Notes: generated by a model not told the origin, from the sequence alone. Positions 7,978 to 16,161 are shown, numbered from the stretch's first letter. The stretch is DNA of 64,000 nt from Rhodospirillaceae bacterium (GCA_040219235.1 JAVJSV010000011.1:310001-374000), one strand, 5' to 3'. Made by a program: numbers and translations.

Positions 7978-8787
7978 ATGAAGTTTTCTTCCGAGTTGAA
8001 GTCTGTAAGCATAATGACAGTGCTACTGTTCGCGGGGCTGGGTTTAATAGCTGTTGCTGCGCCGCGCGCTGCTGAGAATGTTGGTTCAGGTCTCGCGAAA
8101 ATCATTCGCGGCAAAACAGAATGTGTGGACACCAATAAAAACAATACGTCATGCGGTGTTGAGCGCTGGACCATGTATGTGCATAACAATGGGGAGCGTT
8201 ATCTCCACGTCGTCGCGGCCAGCAATACGTTTGATGAAGCGCGGCATGCCATGATTCGCGTCGGCGCAGATCATCACGTGAAAGAGGCTTTCATGAGCAC
8301 TGTCGCGAGCGCTGGGGTGTTGGGGTCTACCTATGTTGTCTTGCAGGGCCTTGGGGCACATGTCACGGCAACGGATATTGGATTTGAAGGTGCAACCGGT
8401 GCGCCAAAAACAGAATATGTTGAGGCGTTCGATGCCGCGGACTCTATTGGTACCGGACCCAACTCCGGCGATGGCCTGAATTTTCTCGATTATGATTATG
8501 ATGCGCCGGGGGAGCAGCCGCATTCTGTGTACTGGGCGGGTGGCACCCGGCAAGGCACCATGATTGGGGGCTTTGTGACCTCTGAGTATACATTTATGGG
8601 CACGGAGGACTTAACTCTAGCCAATGGCATGACGGTCACCGCCAATCACTTCCGCATGTTAAGTGGCACGGAGATTTGGGTGACAGATCCGGATTGCGGT
8701 CTTCTTAAAATGAAACTGAATTTTGGCCCGGGCATTGGCCTAGAGTTTGAGACAACCGAGTTGGAGATAGTCACCCAAGGGCTGTGA
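7978..8787 (+). CDS. Exported protein of unknown function
   Basis: A 269-aa protein that I do not recognise. The N-terminus has a hydrophobic signal (IMTVLLFAGLGLIAVAAPRAA) with a likely cleavage after about residue 30. The mature part has a Cys pair near residues 45-59 (TECVDTNKNNTSC) and ends in beta-rich sequence. AAAGGAG lies 7 bases before the ATG at 7978; GTG codons at 7972 and 7975 are poorer candidates. It is alone between a terminator and a 450-base stretch that holds only a small minus-strand gene. Confidence 0.65.
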   Translation: MKFSSELKSVSIMTVLLFAGLGLIAVAAPRAAENVGSGLAKIIRGKTECVDTNKNNTSCGVERWTMYVHNNGERYLHVVAASNTFDEARHAMIRVGADHHVKEAFMSTVASAGVLGSTYVVLQGLGAHVTATDIGFEGATGAPKTEYVEAFDAADSIGTGPNSGDGLNFLDYDYDAPGEQPHSVYWAGGTRQGTMIGGFVTSEYTFMGTEDLTLANGMTVTANHFRMLSGTEIWVTDPDCGLLKMKLNFGPGIGLEFETTELEIVTQGL

Positions 8788-8802
8788 GCCTTGTCAAATT
8801 CG

Positions 8803-8834
8803 CAGTGTGTCTGAAAAACAGTGTATCTAAAAAA
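8803..8834 (+). repeat. Imperfect 16-base tandem repeat
   Basis: CAGTGTGTCTGAAAAA is followed directly by CAGTGTATCTAAAAAA, two copies with two G-to-A differences, 15 bases after the stop at 8787. Confidence 0.8.
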
Positions 8835-8842
8835 GAGGTCTC

Positions 8843-8869
8843 AAAAAAACCGGCCCGAAGGCTTGGGCC
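8843..8869 (-). terminator. Minus-strand Rho-independent terminator
   Basis: Read on the minus strand, GGCCC and GGGCC arms enclose an 8-base loop and are followed by GG and seven T. It lies about 125 bases downstream of the small minus-strand gene at 8995-9096 and would end its transcript. Confidence 0.6.
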
Positions 8870-8994
8870 TGTCGGACCGGTCTATTGGTAGCGTCACAGA
8901 TCTGTCCTTGGTAAAACGAGGGGTGTCGAATTTACTGTAGGACTTTAAGCGATCCGAAAGCCGGGGAGGCAATCAATCGCGTGATCTGTTAATG

Positions 8995-9096
8995 TTACTT
9001 CTTGCCTGATGCAGGTTTTGCAGAGGACTTGCTTGTGCTGGCACCCTTGCCGGCAGGAGCTGATGGCTTTGAAGCTGGTTTCTTGATGGCACCCAT
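8995..9096 (-). CDS. Small, very basic Lys/Ala/Ser/Pro-rich peptide (33 aa)
   Basis: A complete small reading frame starting MGAIKKPASKPSAPAGK and ending SAKPASGKK, with nine Lys and no acidic residue. Composition resembles the tails of histone-H1-like or AlgP/PhaF-like proteins, so nucleic-acid or polyanion binding is possible (inference only). A ribosome site, GGAG, lies 9 bases before the ATG on the minus strand, and a minus-strand hairpin with a T run lies downstream at 8843-8869. It is divergent from the LysR gene at 9244, with a palindrome between them. This is the only gene I see in the stretch 8788-9243. It could still be a chance frame. Confidence 0.55.
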   Translation of the reverse strand: MGAIKKPASKPSAPAGKGASTSKSSAKPASGKK

Positions 9097-9194
9097 GAGG
9101 GTTATCTCCGAAAAATCCCGATGAACCATTCATCGAGCCATTGAACAATAAGAGTGCGTGAAACATCTAACAAACAAATTTAATGAATAGATAT

Positions 9195-9211
9195 TATCGA
9201 TAAATTCGATA
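9195..9211. promoter_or_regulatory. Palindrome, candidate LysR-type operator
   Basis: TATCGA-TAAAT-TCGATA is a perfect dyad in the region between the divergent small basic gene and the LysR gene. An AT-rich dyad of this size close to a lysR start is typical of LysR autoregulatory sites. Its centre is about 40 bases before the LysR ATG. Confidence 0.5.
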
Positions 9212-9243
9212 TAAATGCATAGCATTCAGGCGGCGTCAGACTT

Positions 9244-10086
9244 ATGGACTTTGAGCAGATCAGGACGTTTGTTGAGGTTATCGAAACCCGAAGTTTCGTG
9301 CGTGCCGCCGATGTTCTAAACGTAACCCAGTCTACGGTAAGTGCTCGTATAAAAGAGCTTGAGTATCGCCTTGGCCAGGAACTGTTCATCCGCCGCAAAT
9401 CTGGTGTTGTGCTGACCACTGCGGGGCGCAGGTTCCAACCCCATGCCGCCAAGCTGTTGCATGTTTTGCAACAGGCCCGCCACGATGTTGCGCTGTCGCC
9501 AGAAACGCGCGCGGTTATTTCTGTGGGTGGTCAGTATGGTTTGTGGGAACGCATCCTGCAACAATGGATGGGCGAGGTTCGTTTAAAACTGCCTGACGTG
9601 GCCATACGGGCAGAAGTCGGTAGCCCCGACGCTTTGATGCGCCAGTTGTCCGAAGGACTTTTGGATTTTGCTGTTCTATATAGCCCAGAGGCACGTCCGG
9701 GATTTGATCTCGAATTGCTGCTTGAGGAAGAATTAATTCTTGTCGCAACGCATGCGCGACACAAAGGTACAGCAGCGAAAGATTATGTGGCTGTTGACTG
9801 GGGCCCTGATTTCGAAGTCTGGCACGGGGTCATGCATCCAGCGCCTTCGGCACGGGAATTACGTGTGAGTTTGGGGTCGGTGGGCTTAACGCACATCCTG
9901 CAATTCGGCGGTGCGGGGTATTTTACCAAAACGTCTGTCCAAACGCATTTAACAAACAAAAAGCTTTATCGCATCAAGTCTGCGCCAATTTTTCTGCGTC
10001 CGGTACACCTTATCTATCCAACTGAAATCAATGCCCCCGGTGTAGACGAAGCCCTTGATTTGTTGCGGTCGTTGGCCGCGTCATAA
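9244..10086 (+). CDS. LysR-family transcriptional regulator
   Basis: DNA-binding regulator of 280 aa. The winged helix-turn-helix occupies residues 1-60 (FVRAADVLNVTQSTVSARIK is the HTH core) and is followed by a linker helix and a periplasmic-binding-protein-like effector domain. Slightly shorter than the usual 290-310 aa. It is divergent from the small basic gene and upstream, in the same direction, of a cupin gene that has a large palindrome in front; either may be a target. Confidence 0.9.
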   Translation: MDFEQIRTFVEVIETRSFVRAADVLNVTQSTVSARIKELEYRLGQELFIRRKSGVVLTTAGRRFQPHAAKLLHVLQQARHDVALSPETRAVISVGGQYGLWERILQQWMGEVRLKLPDVAIRAEVGSPDALMRQLSEGLLDFAVLYSPEARPGFDLELLLEEELILVATHARHKGTAAKDYVAVDWGPDFEVWHGVMHPAPSARELRVSLGSVGLTHILQFGGAGYFTKTSVQTHLTNKKLYRIKSAPIFLRPVHLIYPTEINAPGVDEALDLLRSLAAS

Positions 10087-10197
10087 ATAGGTCGCAACCG
10101 TTTACTGCAATCCGACGCTCATAGCGGCATGATTATCTTGGAGTAGCATGGTGTGCCTATTTCACGTTGTGACCAGACTGTCGATGTTGCTTTGAGA

Positions 10198-10217
10198 TGT
10201 GCCCAGGGTTGGGCACA
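10198..10217. promoter_or_regulatory. Perfect 8-base inverted repeat before a cupin gene
   Basis: TGTGCCCA-GGGT-TGGGCACA is a perfect 20-base dyad, 35 bases before the ATG at 10253. No T run follows, so it is more likely an operator than a terminator of the LysR gene. The 166-base gap 10087-10252 holds nothing else that I can support. Confidence 0.5.
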
Positions 10218-10252
10218 CTGACCTAAATAACATATGAGAGAGTCCTAGAGCC

Positions 10253-10984
10253 ATGCGTGACCCCGTTCCATTTCTTGATACCTATGCGATGCCGTGGATG
10301 AAGCCTGGTCCGCCGGGTATTTATTCTAAACTTCTGAGTCGTGACCCGTTAACAGGAGAGCGAACGGCGCTGAATCGCCTGGAGCCGGAAGAAGGCATGA
10401 ATCCGCCGGGTGCCGCTCACTACCATCACACCACCGAGGAGCTGCTGATTGTTAAGGGGCGTATGTCTTTTGATAGTCAGGTTTGGTTGACACCTCAGTC
10501 TTATTGCTTCCACCCACCGGAAACCGTGCATGGCTTTAAAAGCGTAGTGCCAGAGGAGTCCTGGTTTCTGTCGCGTGTCGGGCGGGAGTTAGACTTTAAC
10601 TTTGTTGAAGCGCCAGAGCGCCTGTCGCCGTATTACGTGAGTGAAGCGCCCCCGCGCCGCGTTGTTGCGTATCACGCTGAACTGCCCGATGAAGATTGGG
10701 AAACCCAAGGCGCCTTTGACCGGTTTGTGCTCAGTCTTGACCCGGCAACGGATGAAGGCTCAGTGCTATTGCGGACTAAGCCGGGGTGGTCGTCTGGCCA
10801 AAAAGGCGAGGCGCTTTCCCGTTTTGAAGAATTTTATATTCTCGAGGGAGAAGTAGACGGCTCAGATGGAAATATTTTCAGCGAAGGGTGCTACTGCTTT
10901 GACCCCCCTGGAATTCCCCGGCGTGAACTGACGTGCAAAGCCTCAGCGTTGCTTTACTTTACAGTCGGTCCACGCGAGGGATAA
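10253..10984 (+). CDS. Bicupin-like protein
   Basis: Cytoplasmic protein of 243 aa with two cupin repeats. The first (about residues 45-105) has HYHHTTEELLIVKGRMSF and FHPPETVHGF, which supply the His and Glu of a cupin metal site. The second (about 170-235) has FEEFYILEGEVDGSDG and YCFDPPGIPR but fewer His, so it is probably structural. Substrate unknown. The upstream LysR gene and the palindrome at 10198 suggest inducible control. Confidence 0.7.
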   Translation: MRDPVPFLDTYAMPWMKPGPPGIYSKLLSRDPLTGERTALNRLEPEEGMNPPGAAHYHHTTEELLIVKGRMSFDSQVWLTPQSYCFHPPETVHGFKSVVPEESWFLSRVGRELDFNFVEAPERLSPYYVSEAPPRRVVAYHAELPDEDWETQGAFDRFVLSLDPATDEGSVLLRTKPGWSSGQKGEALSRFEEFYILEGEVDGSDGNIFSEGCYCFDPPGIPRRELTCKASALLYFTVGPREG

Positions 10985-11011
10985 TAGCCAAATACAGCTT
11001 TAGTTGTTTTG

Positions 11012-11052
11012 AGTCTCTCGCCTTCAAGGTTCTTAGTCTCTCGCCTTCAAGG
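11012..11052. repeat. 18-base direct repeat at the 3' end of a minus-strand gene
   Basis: AGTCTCTCGCCTTCAAGG occurs at 11012-11029 and again at 11035-11052. The second copy encodes the last codons (LKARD) of the gene at 11033-11413; the first lies just past its stop. The unit contains the palindrome CCTTGAAGG. Confidence 0.9.
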
Positions 11053-11413
11053 CGATTGCCTCTTCTTCCGTAATGTCGACGATTTGGTCGATCATGCAAA
11101 TTCCACCAGAACGTAAAACACGTAGCGTATCTTGAACGCAGAGTTGATTGATTGAGGTAGAGTGGCTGAATCCGCCCTCAATTTTCAAGCCGCTACAGCG
11201 GTTAACCAGATCAATCCGCTTGTATTTGTTGCCCTTCATTTCGACCAAAATGGTTTTGTTGTCGATGACGGGGGTTTGATCAATGGCCTGCAGTTGGATG
11301 CATTGTTGCGTTTTACCGTCTGACTCGGCAAGTGCTGGTGCAGTTGCTAATCCGACTGACAATCCGACTGACAAGGCGAAAGCAGAGAGTGTAAGTGCAT
11401 TGCGGGATTTCAT
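11033..11413 (-). CDS. Small exported protein, DUF6491-like
   Basis: A 126-aa secreted protein with a Sec signal ending near ATAPALA (about residue 29). The mature domain has Cys at spaced positions (CIQLQAI, NRCSGLKI, LCVQDTLRV, GGICMIDQI), the pattern I associate with DUF6491 proteins; the assignment is from memory. Function unknown. Its last codons are duplicated downstream. Confidence 0.6.
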   Translation of the reverse strand: MKSRNALTLSAFALSVGLSVGLATAPALAESDGKTQQCIQLQAIDQTPVIDNKTILVEMKGNKYKRIDLVNRCSGLKIEGGFSHSTSINQLCVQDTLRVLRSGGICMIDQIVDITEEEAIALKARD

Positions 11414-11648
11414 CTTTATCTCCTCAGAATGATGGCTTAACGCAGTGACTACGTTTCGACCTTCCCTAACATGCGCTGCAATTAAGGCAAAACTTTGAAG
11501 CTTATAGGATAGCCCGCCATCTTTATTACTAAACGTGAAGCTTAAGGCATTTCGTATTGTGAAACGTTTTGGAATGCCTATGTTTGTGCAGCTTTAGGTG
11601 CCTAGCATTGCAACACCACCGCACTAAATTTCGAAAAAGAGAGCTTCT

Positions 11649-13487
11649 GTGCTGAAAACTGAATTCATAATGTTGAGCTTCGTATGTGTCATCACTCTTG
11701 CTGGTGTGATCACTGCTGGCCTTGCTTTTAAGTCGAGCAAAGAGACAGCGCTCCCCATCGATGCGGATAAAATGGCGGAGTTGTTCAGCCCGGCTGGAGT
11801 CGCCCAGTCGATTTGTGGTCCGGTCGCTCAAAGGGGGCAGCACCCTTCACTGCTACAGCAAGCTTTTGAAGCTGCCGCTATGAGTAACGCATACGCTGCA
11901 GACGAGACCGCGGATGAAGAGGTGCTGCCGCCGTTGTACTCTGATCTGGGCACGATTGCCTTTACGATCACAACGGAGTCTCAGAAAGCCCAAGCCTATT
12001 TCAATCAGGGACTTCGGTTTATCACCGGCTTCAATCATGCAGAAGCTGTGCGCTCTTTTCAGGCCGCGCAGAGCTTAGACCCAGAGTGTGCCATGTGTGA
12101 TTGGGGTGAGGCTTATGCCTTAGGTCCCAACATCAACGCAGCCATGTCGCCGGAAGCTGGCGCACAAGCCTCAAAGGCGGCTCAGCGTGCACAGAAGAAA
12201 GTCAGCGCGACCGCGCCGCGAGAGCAGGCGCTGGTCGCCGCGCTGCAACAGCGATATGGAGAACGGGCTGCGCAACGCCCGGGCCCTTTTAATACGGCGT
12301 TTGCCGATGCCATGATTGAGGTTCAGGCTGCGTACCCTGAAGATCACGAAATTGCGCTGCTGACGGCGGATGCCATTATGACAGAATCACCCTGGCAGTA
12401 CTGGGAAGCCGATGGGCGGACGCCGGCGGGTCGTGTTGGCACAGCTATCGAACTGGTTGAGGGTGTTTTGTCTTATAACCCGAAACACCCGGGCGCGATT
12501 CATCAGTATATTCACCTGGTTGAAGCGTCTACGACACCAGAACGGGCGGAACCCTATGCAGACCAGATGCACGGTCTAATGCCCGGCGCTGGGCATATCG
12601 TGCATATGCCGTCGCATATTTATTATCGCATTGGGCGCTATCTTGATTCGCTGGAGACAAACATAGAAGCCGTCGCTGTGGATGAAGCGTATTTTCAGCG
12701 TCCTGAGGCGATAAAGGGCGGCATGTATGAGTTTGGGTATTACCCACACAACATTCACTTTGTGCTGGTTTCAGCGCAGATGGCCGGAGATCGCGCTCGG
12801 ACTCTGGCATTTGCAGATAAACTTGATGCGTTACTGCCGATTGAAATGGTGAACACAGCTCCTTGGGTTCAGCCGGTTAAGGCGTCTTCACTATTTGCGT
12901 ATGCGCAGTATGGCAGTCATGAGCAAGTTATGGCGTTGCCGGACCCTGGCGAATTATCACCCTACGTTAAAGCCATGTGGCACTATGCGCGGGCTGTGTC
13001 TTTGGCGCGTGCGGGCGACTCAACTCTCGCGCTGAACGAGGTGGATGAAATTGCGGCTCTTAACGAACAGGCTGATTTTAGAGCCCTCGTTCGGGGCGGT
13101 GTGCCAGCGCCGACGTTGCTTTCCATAGCCCAACAGGTTGCCCTAGGCCGTATCGCCCAAACAGATGGGAATTTGAACGCCGCGATCCAACACTTTGAAG
13201 CGGGTGTCTCCTTACAGGACACGGTAAATTATATGGAACCACCCTACTGGTATTACCCGGTGCGGCAGTCTCTCGGCGCAGCCTACATGGCGGCTGGCCG
13301 CACTGATGATGCTGTAAAGGTCTTTAAAGCCAGCCTCATCAATGCCCCGAACAATGGCCTCGTCTTGTATGGTCTTTTAGAGACCTACAAAACTTTGGGG
13401 GATGATGTGGCTGCCAGTGCCACCGAGGATTTACTGCTCAATGCCTGGGCTGGCGAGGCCGCAGATTTAGACCTCAGAAAGCTCTAG
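11649..13487 (+). CDS. Exported TPR-repeat protein
   Basis: A 612-aa protein with an N-terminal membrane or signal segment (residues 5-25) and then helical repeats. The first TPR-like unit reads YFNQGLRFITGFNHAEA, followed by CAMCDWGEAYALGPNINAAM, a signature of a widespread but uncharacterised TPR family. More units are near residues 480-580 (QTDGNLNAAIQHFEAGVS; AAGRTDDAVKVFKASL). The role is probably protein-protein interaction in the periplasm. The GTG start is chosen for its hydrophobic N-terminus and a weak GAGAG site. The stop overlaps the first copy of a triple repeat. Confidence 0.75.
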   Translation: MLKTEFIMLSFVCVITLAGVITAGLAFKSSKETALPIDADKMAELFSPAGVAQSICGPVAQRGQHPSLLQQAFEAAAMSNAYAADETADEEVLPPLYSDLGTIAFTITTESQKAQAYFNQGLRFITGFNHAEAVRSFQAAQSLDPECAMCDWGEAYALGPNINAAMSPEAGAQASKAAQRAQKKVSATAPREQALVAALQQRYGERAAQRPGPFNTAFADAMIEVQAAYPEDHEIALLTADAIMTESPWQYWEADGRTPAGRVGTAIELVEGVLSYNPKHPGAIHQYIHLVEASTTPERAEPYADQMHGLMPGAGHIVHMPSHIYYRIGRYLDSLETNIEAVAVDEAYFQRPEAIKGGMYEFGYYPHNIHFVLVSAQMAGDRARTLAFADKLDALLPIEMVNTAPWVQPVKASSLFAYAQYGSHEQVMALPDPGELSPYVKAMWHYARAVSLARAGDSTLALNEVDEIAALNEQADFRALVRGGVPAPTLLSIAQQVALGRIAQTDGNLNAAIQHFEAGVSLQDTVNYMEPPYWYYPVRQSLGAAYMAAGRTDDAVKVFKASLINAPNNGLVLYGLLETYKTLGDDVAASATEDLLLNAWAGEAADLDLRKL

Positions 13488-13551
13488 GCGGTCCACCGCT
13501 CTCGTTTGGTTCAGGCGGTCCACCGCTCTTGGTCTAGGCGGTCCACCGCTC
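13486..13551. repeat. Three copies of a 16-base repeat at a convergent gene junction
   Basis: AGGCGGTCCACCGCTC occurs at 13486, 13513 and 13536. The third copy encodes the last codons (ERWTA plus stop) of the minus-strand gene 13534-14607, the first overlaps the stop of the TPR gene. Each unit contains the dyad GCGGT-GG-ACCGC (minus strand). Confidence 0.9.
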
Positions 13552-14607
13552 CCACTTGGTGATATCGCCATCGCTGACGGCCATGCCAATCTGATGCACG
13601 CTGCCGAGCTCACCACCTTCGCCATCGCGTTCGTTGGATCCGATGTAGTACATACGCAGACTGCCATCGTCCATGGGCACCACCCAAGGACAGCCCAGAC
13701 GGTGATCCCAGAGCCCCGATCCTTTTGGTGACTGAGGTATGATCGACTTGTTCTCATGAGGCCCGTCGACACGTTCCCAGTTTAATCCATCATCAGAGAC
13801 GGCCACACCAATCTGGCGATCGACTTCAGGTGCGGTGCCGACATCCTGGCAGCCTTCGTAAAACAGGCACCATTGATCTTTGAGTTTAATGACGTGGCGG
13901 GTGGCGAGGCCGTAATCATCAAAGCGCCCCTTTGGACCAGCGCCCAACAAAGGTCCGCGTTTTTCAAATCGCAGGCCATCTTCAGACTCTGCCCAGGCCA
14001 TCACATAGCCCTGGCTGGGATCAAGAGTGTGATAGTAAAGCCGCCAGCTGCCATCGTCCCATTTTACGATTTGTGGCCAGGATGCCATAAAAACATCGAA
14101 CTCGCCGGGCTTGCCGGCGTCGAGAAGGGCGCCGTTGTAAGGACCTTCGATGCGTGTCCAGTGAACACCGTCGCGGGAAATGGCTGCGCCCGAGCGCATC
14201 GGGAAGCCTTTCATTTCGAAGCCGCGTACATTGTTGACGGTCTGATCCCCACCAAAGTACCACATCCAATACAGATCGCCTTCTTTGTAGACATCGTTGA
14301 CGCCGACATGGGCTGAATCAAATCGGCTTGGATCAGGGTGTGGATCGAGCACGGAGCCCATAACACCAGGGCCTTTGATCCGCTCCCAGTTAAGGCCATC
14401 CGTGGAGGTGGCTAAGCCAACACGACCCGTCGGCAGACCGATTTTACGATCAAAGGTCTCGTCGCGTCCGTAGTACCACATGCGCCAGGTACCATCCTCG
14501 CCGCGGATGACCTTTGGGCAAGAGACGCGTTCAGAATCCCACCATCCTTGGGGGCCGGGTCCAAAAATCAATCCTGGGCCGCTGGGGCGTTCTTTTGCTG
14601 TGGTCAT
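13534..14607 (-). CDS. Five-bladed beta-propeller glycosidase-like protein (GH43/GH32-like)
   Basis: A 357-aa protein built of repeated blades. Each has a Trp/Tyr-Tyr strand (MWYYGRDETF, MWYFGGDQTV, RLYYHTLDPS, CLFYEGCQDV, RMYYIGSNER) and a Ser-x-DGLxW element (TSTDGLNWER, SEDGLRFEKR, SDDGLNWERV). This is the layout of GH43/GH32/GH68-type propellers and of related uncharacterised proteins. I cannot assign the catalytic acids, so activity on a glycan is an inference. No signal peptide is seen, so a cytoplasmic location is likely. It is co-directional with and 26 bases after the hydrolase gene. Confidence 0.7.
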   Translation of the reverse strand: MTTAKERPSGPGLIFGPGPQGWWDSERVSCPKVIRGEDGTWRMWYYGRDETFDRKIGLPTGRVGLATSTDGLNWERIKGPGVMGSVLDPHPDPSRFDSAHVGVNDVYKEGDLYWMWYFGGDQTVNNVRGFEMKGFPMRSGAAISRDGVHWTRIEGPYNGALLDAGKPGEFDVFMASWPQIVKWDDGSWRLYYHTLDPSQGYVMAWAESEDGLRFEKRGPLLGAGPKGRFDDYGLATRHVIKLKDQWCLFYEGCQDVGTAPEVDRQIGVAVSDDGLNWERVDGPHENKSIIPQSPKGSGLWDHRLGCPWVVPMDDGSLRMYYIGSNERDGEGGELGSVHQIGMAVSDGDITKWERWTA

Positions 14608-14633
14608 GGGGCGTGTTCCTTTAAGGCAGCGGT

Positions 14634-15521
14634 TTAGATGCGGTCAAAAAATGCTGTCGCGGCGGCAACTTTAGCCTCTGGGCCGCGGCCAACAACAGAC
14701 ATTTCAGCAAGATCAGAGAGTACGGCCATTTCTTTGGTGCCCGAGATTAAATGCGGCGGATCGCCTTCACCAGCCATGATCAGGGCGGGCACTTTAATTT
14801 GCGGCACACGTTCACGCGCTGGATAACGGAACGCGGCAAGATAGGCTTTGTGATAGGTGGCCAGACCCTTCAAAACATCCACGGTATGTGCGTGCAGATG
14901 TTCCGGTGTGCGGGCCGGGTTTTGCAAGGCGTGGTTCGCATCACGCATGAAGTACGGAAAGTAATAGGCTTGGTCGCGCACAAACTGAAACGCCCAGGGC
15001 AGATGGCCGCCATGATCGTCTGGGGCGATCGCGGGTGCATAGTTTTCGAGAATCTTTTGCTTTAAGTCCGGATCATAATCTACCAGGCCATCAATCACGA
15101 CCCGTCGCACACGATCTGGGTGACGCACGGCCATTTCGCATCCGGTCCGTCCACCCGTATGACTGCCATAAAAATCCACCTGATCCAGGCCGAGTTTGTC
15201 CAGTATGCGCACAATACTGTCGGCGAAATAGGTGATGTCGGGCTGATCTTCTGCGGGAGGCGCCGAATCGCCGTTGCCTAACGTATCTGGCGCAATGACG
15301 GCGCGCGTCTCTGCAAGCAGTTTAATGATGGGTTCCATACCGCGTGCGGAGGCTGGAGAGGGATGAACCACATATACAGGCAGATGGGTATCTGAAGATT
15401 CGCCGCAACTCCGAATGTGGACGAGTCCTTCTTCAAGGCGTACAAAAGAACGATCTATATCCACAAAAAACCTTTTAAGCATCGGCGACAGTACTGCCGG
15501 AACGTGCTCATATTGAAACAT
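14634..15521 (-). CDS. Alpha/beta hydrolase with His at the nucleophile position
   Basis: A 295-aa alpha/beta-hydrolase fold protein. The oxyanion region (VYVVHPSPASARGME) and the strand before the elbow are clear. The elbow reads YGSHTGGRTG, so residue 121 at the centre of G-x-Nuc-x-G is His, not Ser, Asp or Cys. A C-terminal acid region (LIMAGEGDPPH) is present. Either the enzyme uses other chemistry (some family members have a similar GxHTG elbow) or it has lost hydrolase activity. It is the first gene of a two-gene minus-strand unit with the propeller protein. No strong ribosome site is visible. Confidence 0.75.
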   Translation of the reverse strand: MFQYEHVPAVLSPMLKRFFVDIDRSFVRLEEGLVHIRSCGESSDTHLPVYVVHPSPASARGMEPIIKLLAETRAVIAPDTLGNGDSAPPAEDQPDITYFADSIVRILDKLGLDQVDFYGSHTGGRTGCEMAVRHPDRVRRVVIDGLVDYDPDLKQKILENYAPAIAPDDHGGHLPWAFQFVRDQAYYFPYFMRDANHALQNPARTPEHLHAHTVDVLKGLATYHKAYLAAFRYPARERVPQIKVPALIMAGEGDPPHLISGTKEMAVLSDLAEMSVVGRGPEAKVAAATAFFDRI

Positions 15522-15609
15522 GATTCTGTTCGTTACAGTATAAACCTTTGTGTCAGATGATTATGGAATGATCATGGGCATATTTTTACGATGAGGCAGG
15601 AGGGCGTGA

Positions 15610-16161
15610 TTGGACGATAGGCACGGTATTTCTACTGATAGCTGCCGAGAGTTCTATACCCAGTGGCGTGAGCTTCGTGAGGGTGACGCCATTCCACATA
15701 CGCGCGCGTTTTTGAATAACCCCGAGCCCAAATCCATTCCCGGTGTTTTGATCCTTGAGGTAACCGAGGCTGGCTTGCTGATTCGTTTTATGGGCACGTC
15801 CGTCGTCGAGCGCTGGGGACGGGACCAGACCAACACGCTGTTTGGCAGCGCAGGCTTCCCAGAAGATGTTGTGGAAGCGATGCTGGAAAACTGCCGGGCG
15901 TTGGTTGGTCAGCCGTGCGGTGTGGTTGAAGTCGCGGCCTTTTCCACCCGAGTAGGATTACCGTTTCGCATGGAGACGGTGATGTTGCCTCTTGGGGTGG
16001 ATGCAGGCAAGCCCCCCAGAATTTGTTCCTTTAGCCAGATGCTGGATCACGTGAAAGAGCGCGACAAGGAAGAGCCGAGGTTCAAAGGAAAGCGCTCGAT
16101 GTCTTGGGTCGATATCGGATTTGGAACACCGTCGCCTGCGCCGCGAGTCGTGAATCCGTAA
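15610..16161 (+). CDS. PAS_5-type domain protein
   Basis: A 183-aa cytoplasmic protein whose whole length fits the alphaproteobacterial PAS_5 (PF07310-like) family: FYTQWRELREGDAIPHTRAF, then SIPGVLILEV, then LIRFMGTSVVERWGRDQT. These domains often sit alone and their ligand is unknown. The TTG start is supported by AGGAGGG a few bases before it. It is divergent from the hydrolase gene and convergent, with an 8-base gap, with the solute-binding protein gene. Confidence 0.7.
   Translation: MDDRHGISTDSCREFYTQWRELREGDAIPHTRAFLNNPEPKSIPGVLILEVTEAGLLIRFMGTSVVERWGRDQTNTLFGSAGFPEDVVEAMLENCRALVGQPCGVVEVAAFSTRVGLPFRMETVMLPLGVDAGKPPRICSFSQMLDHVKERDKEEPRFKGKRSMSWVDIGFGTPSPAPRVVNP

Noticed and set aside
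10148-10195. 15-codon frame behind GGAG in the LysR-bicupin gap
   Set aside because: Too short and without features; the dyad at 10198 is the better explanation of this gap.
13486-13551. Three regularly placed repeats as a CRISPR array
   Set aside because: Spacers are only 11 and 7 bases, the unit is 16 bases, and no cas genes are near; it is a duplication of a gene end.
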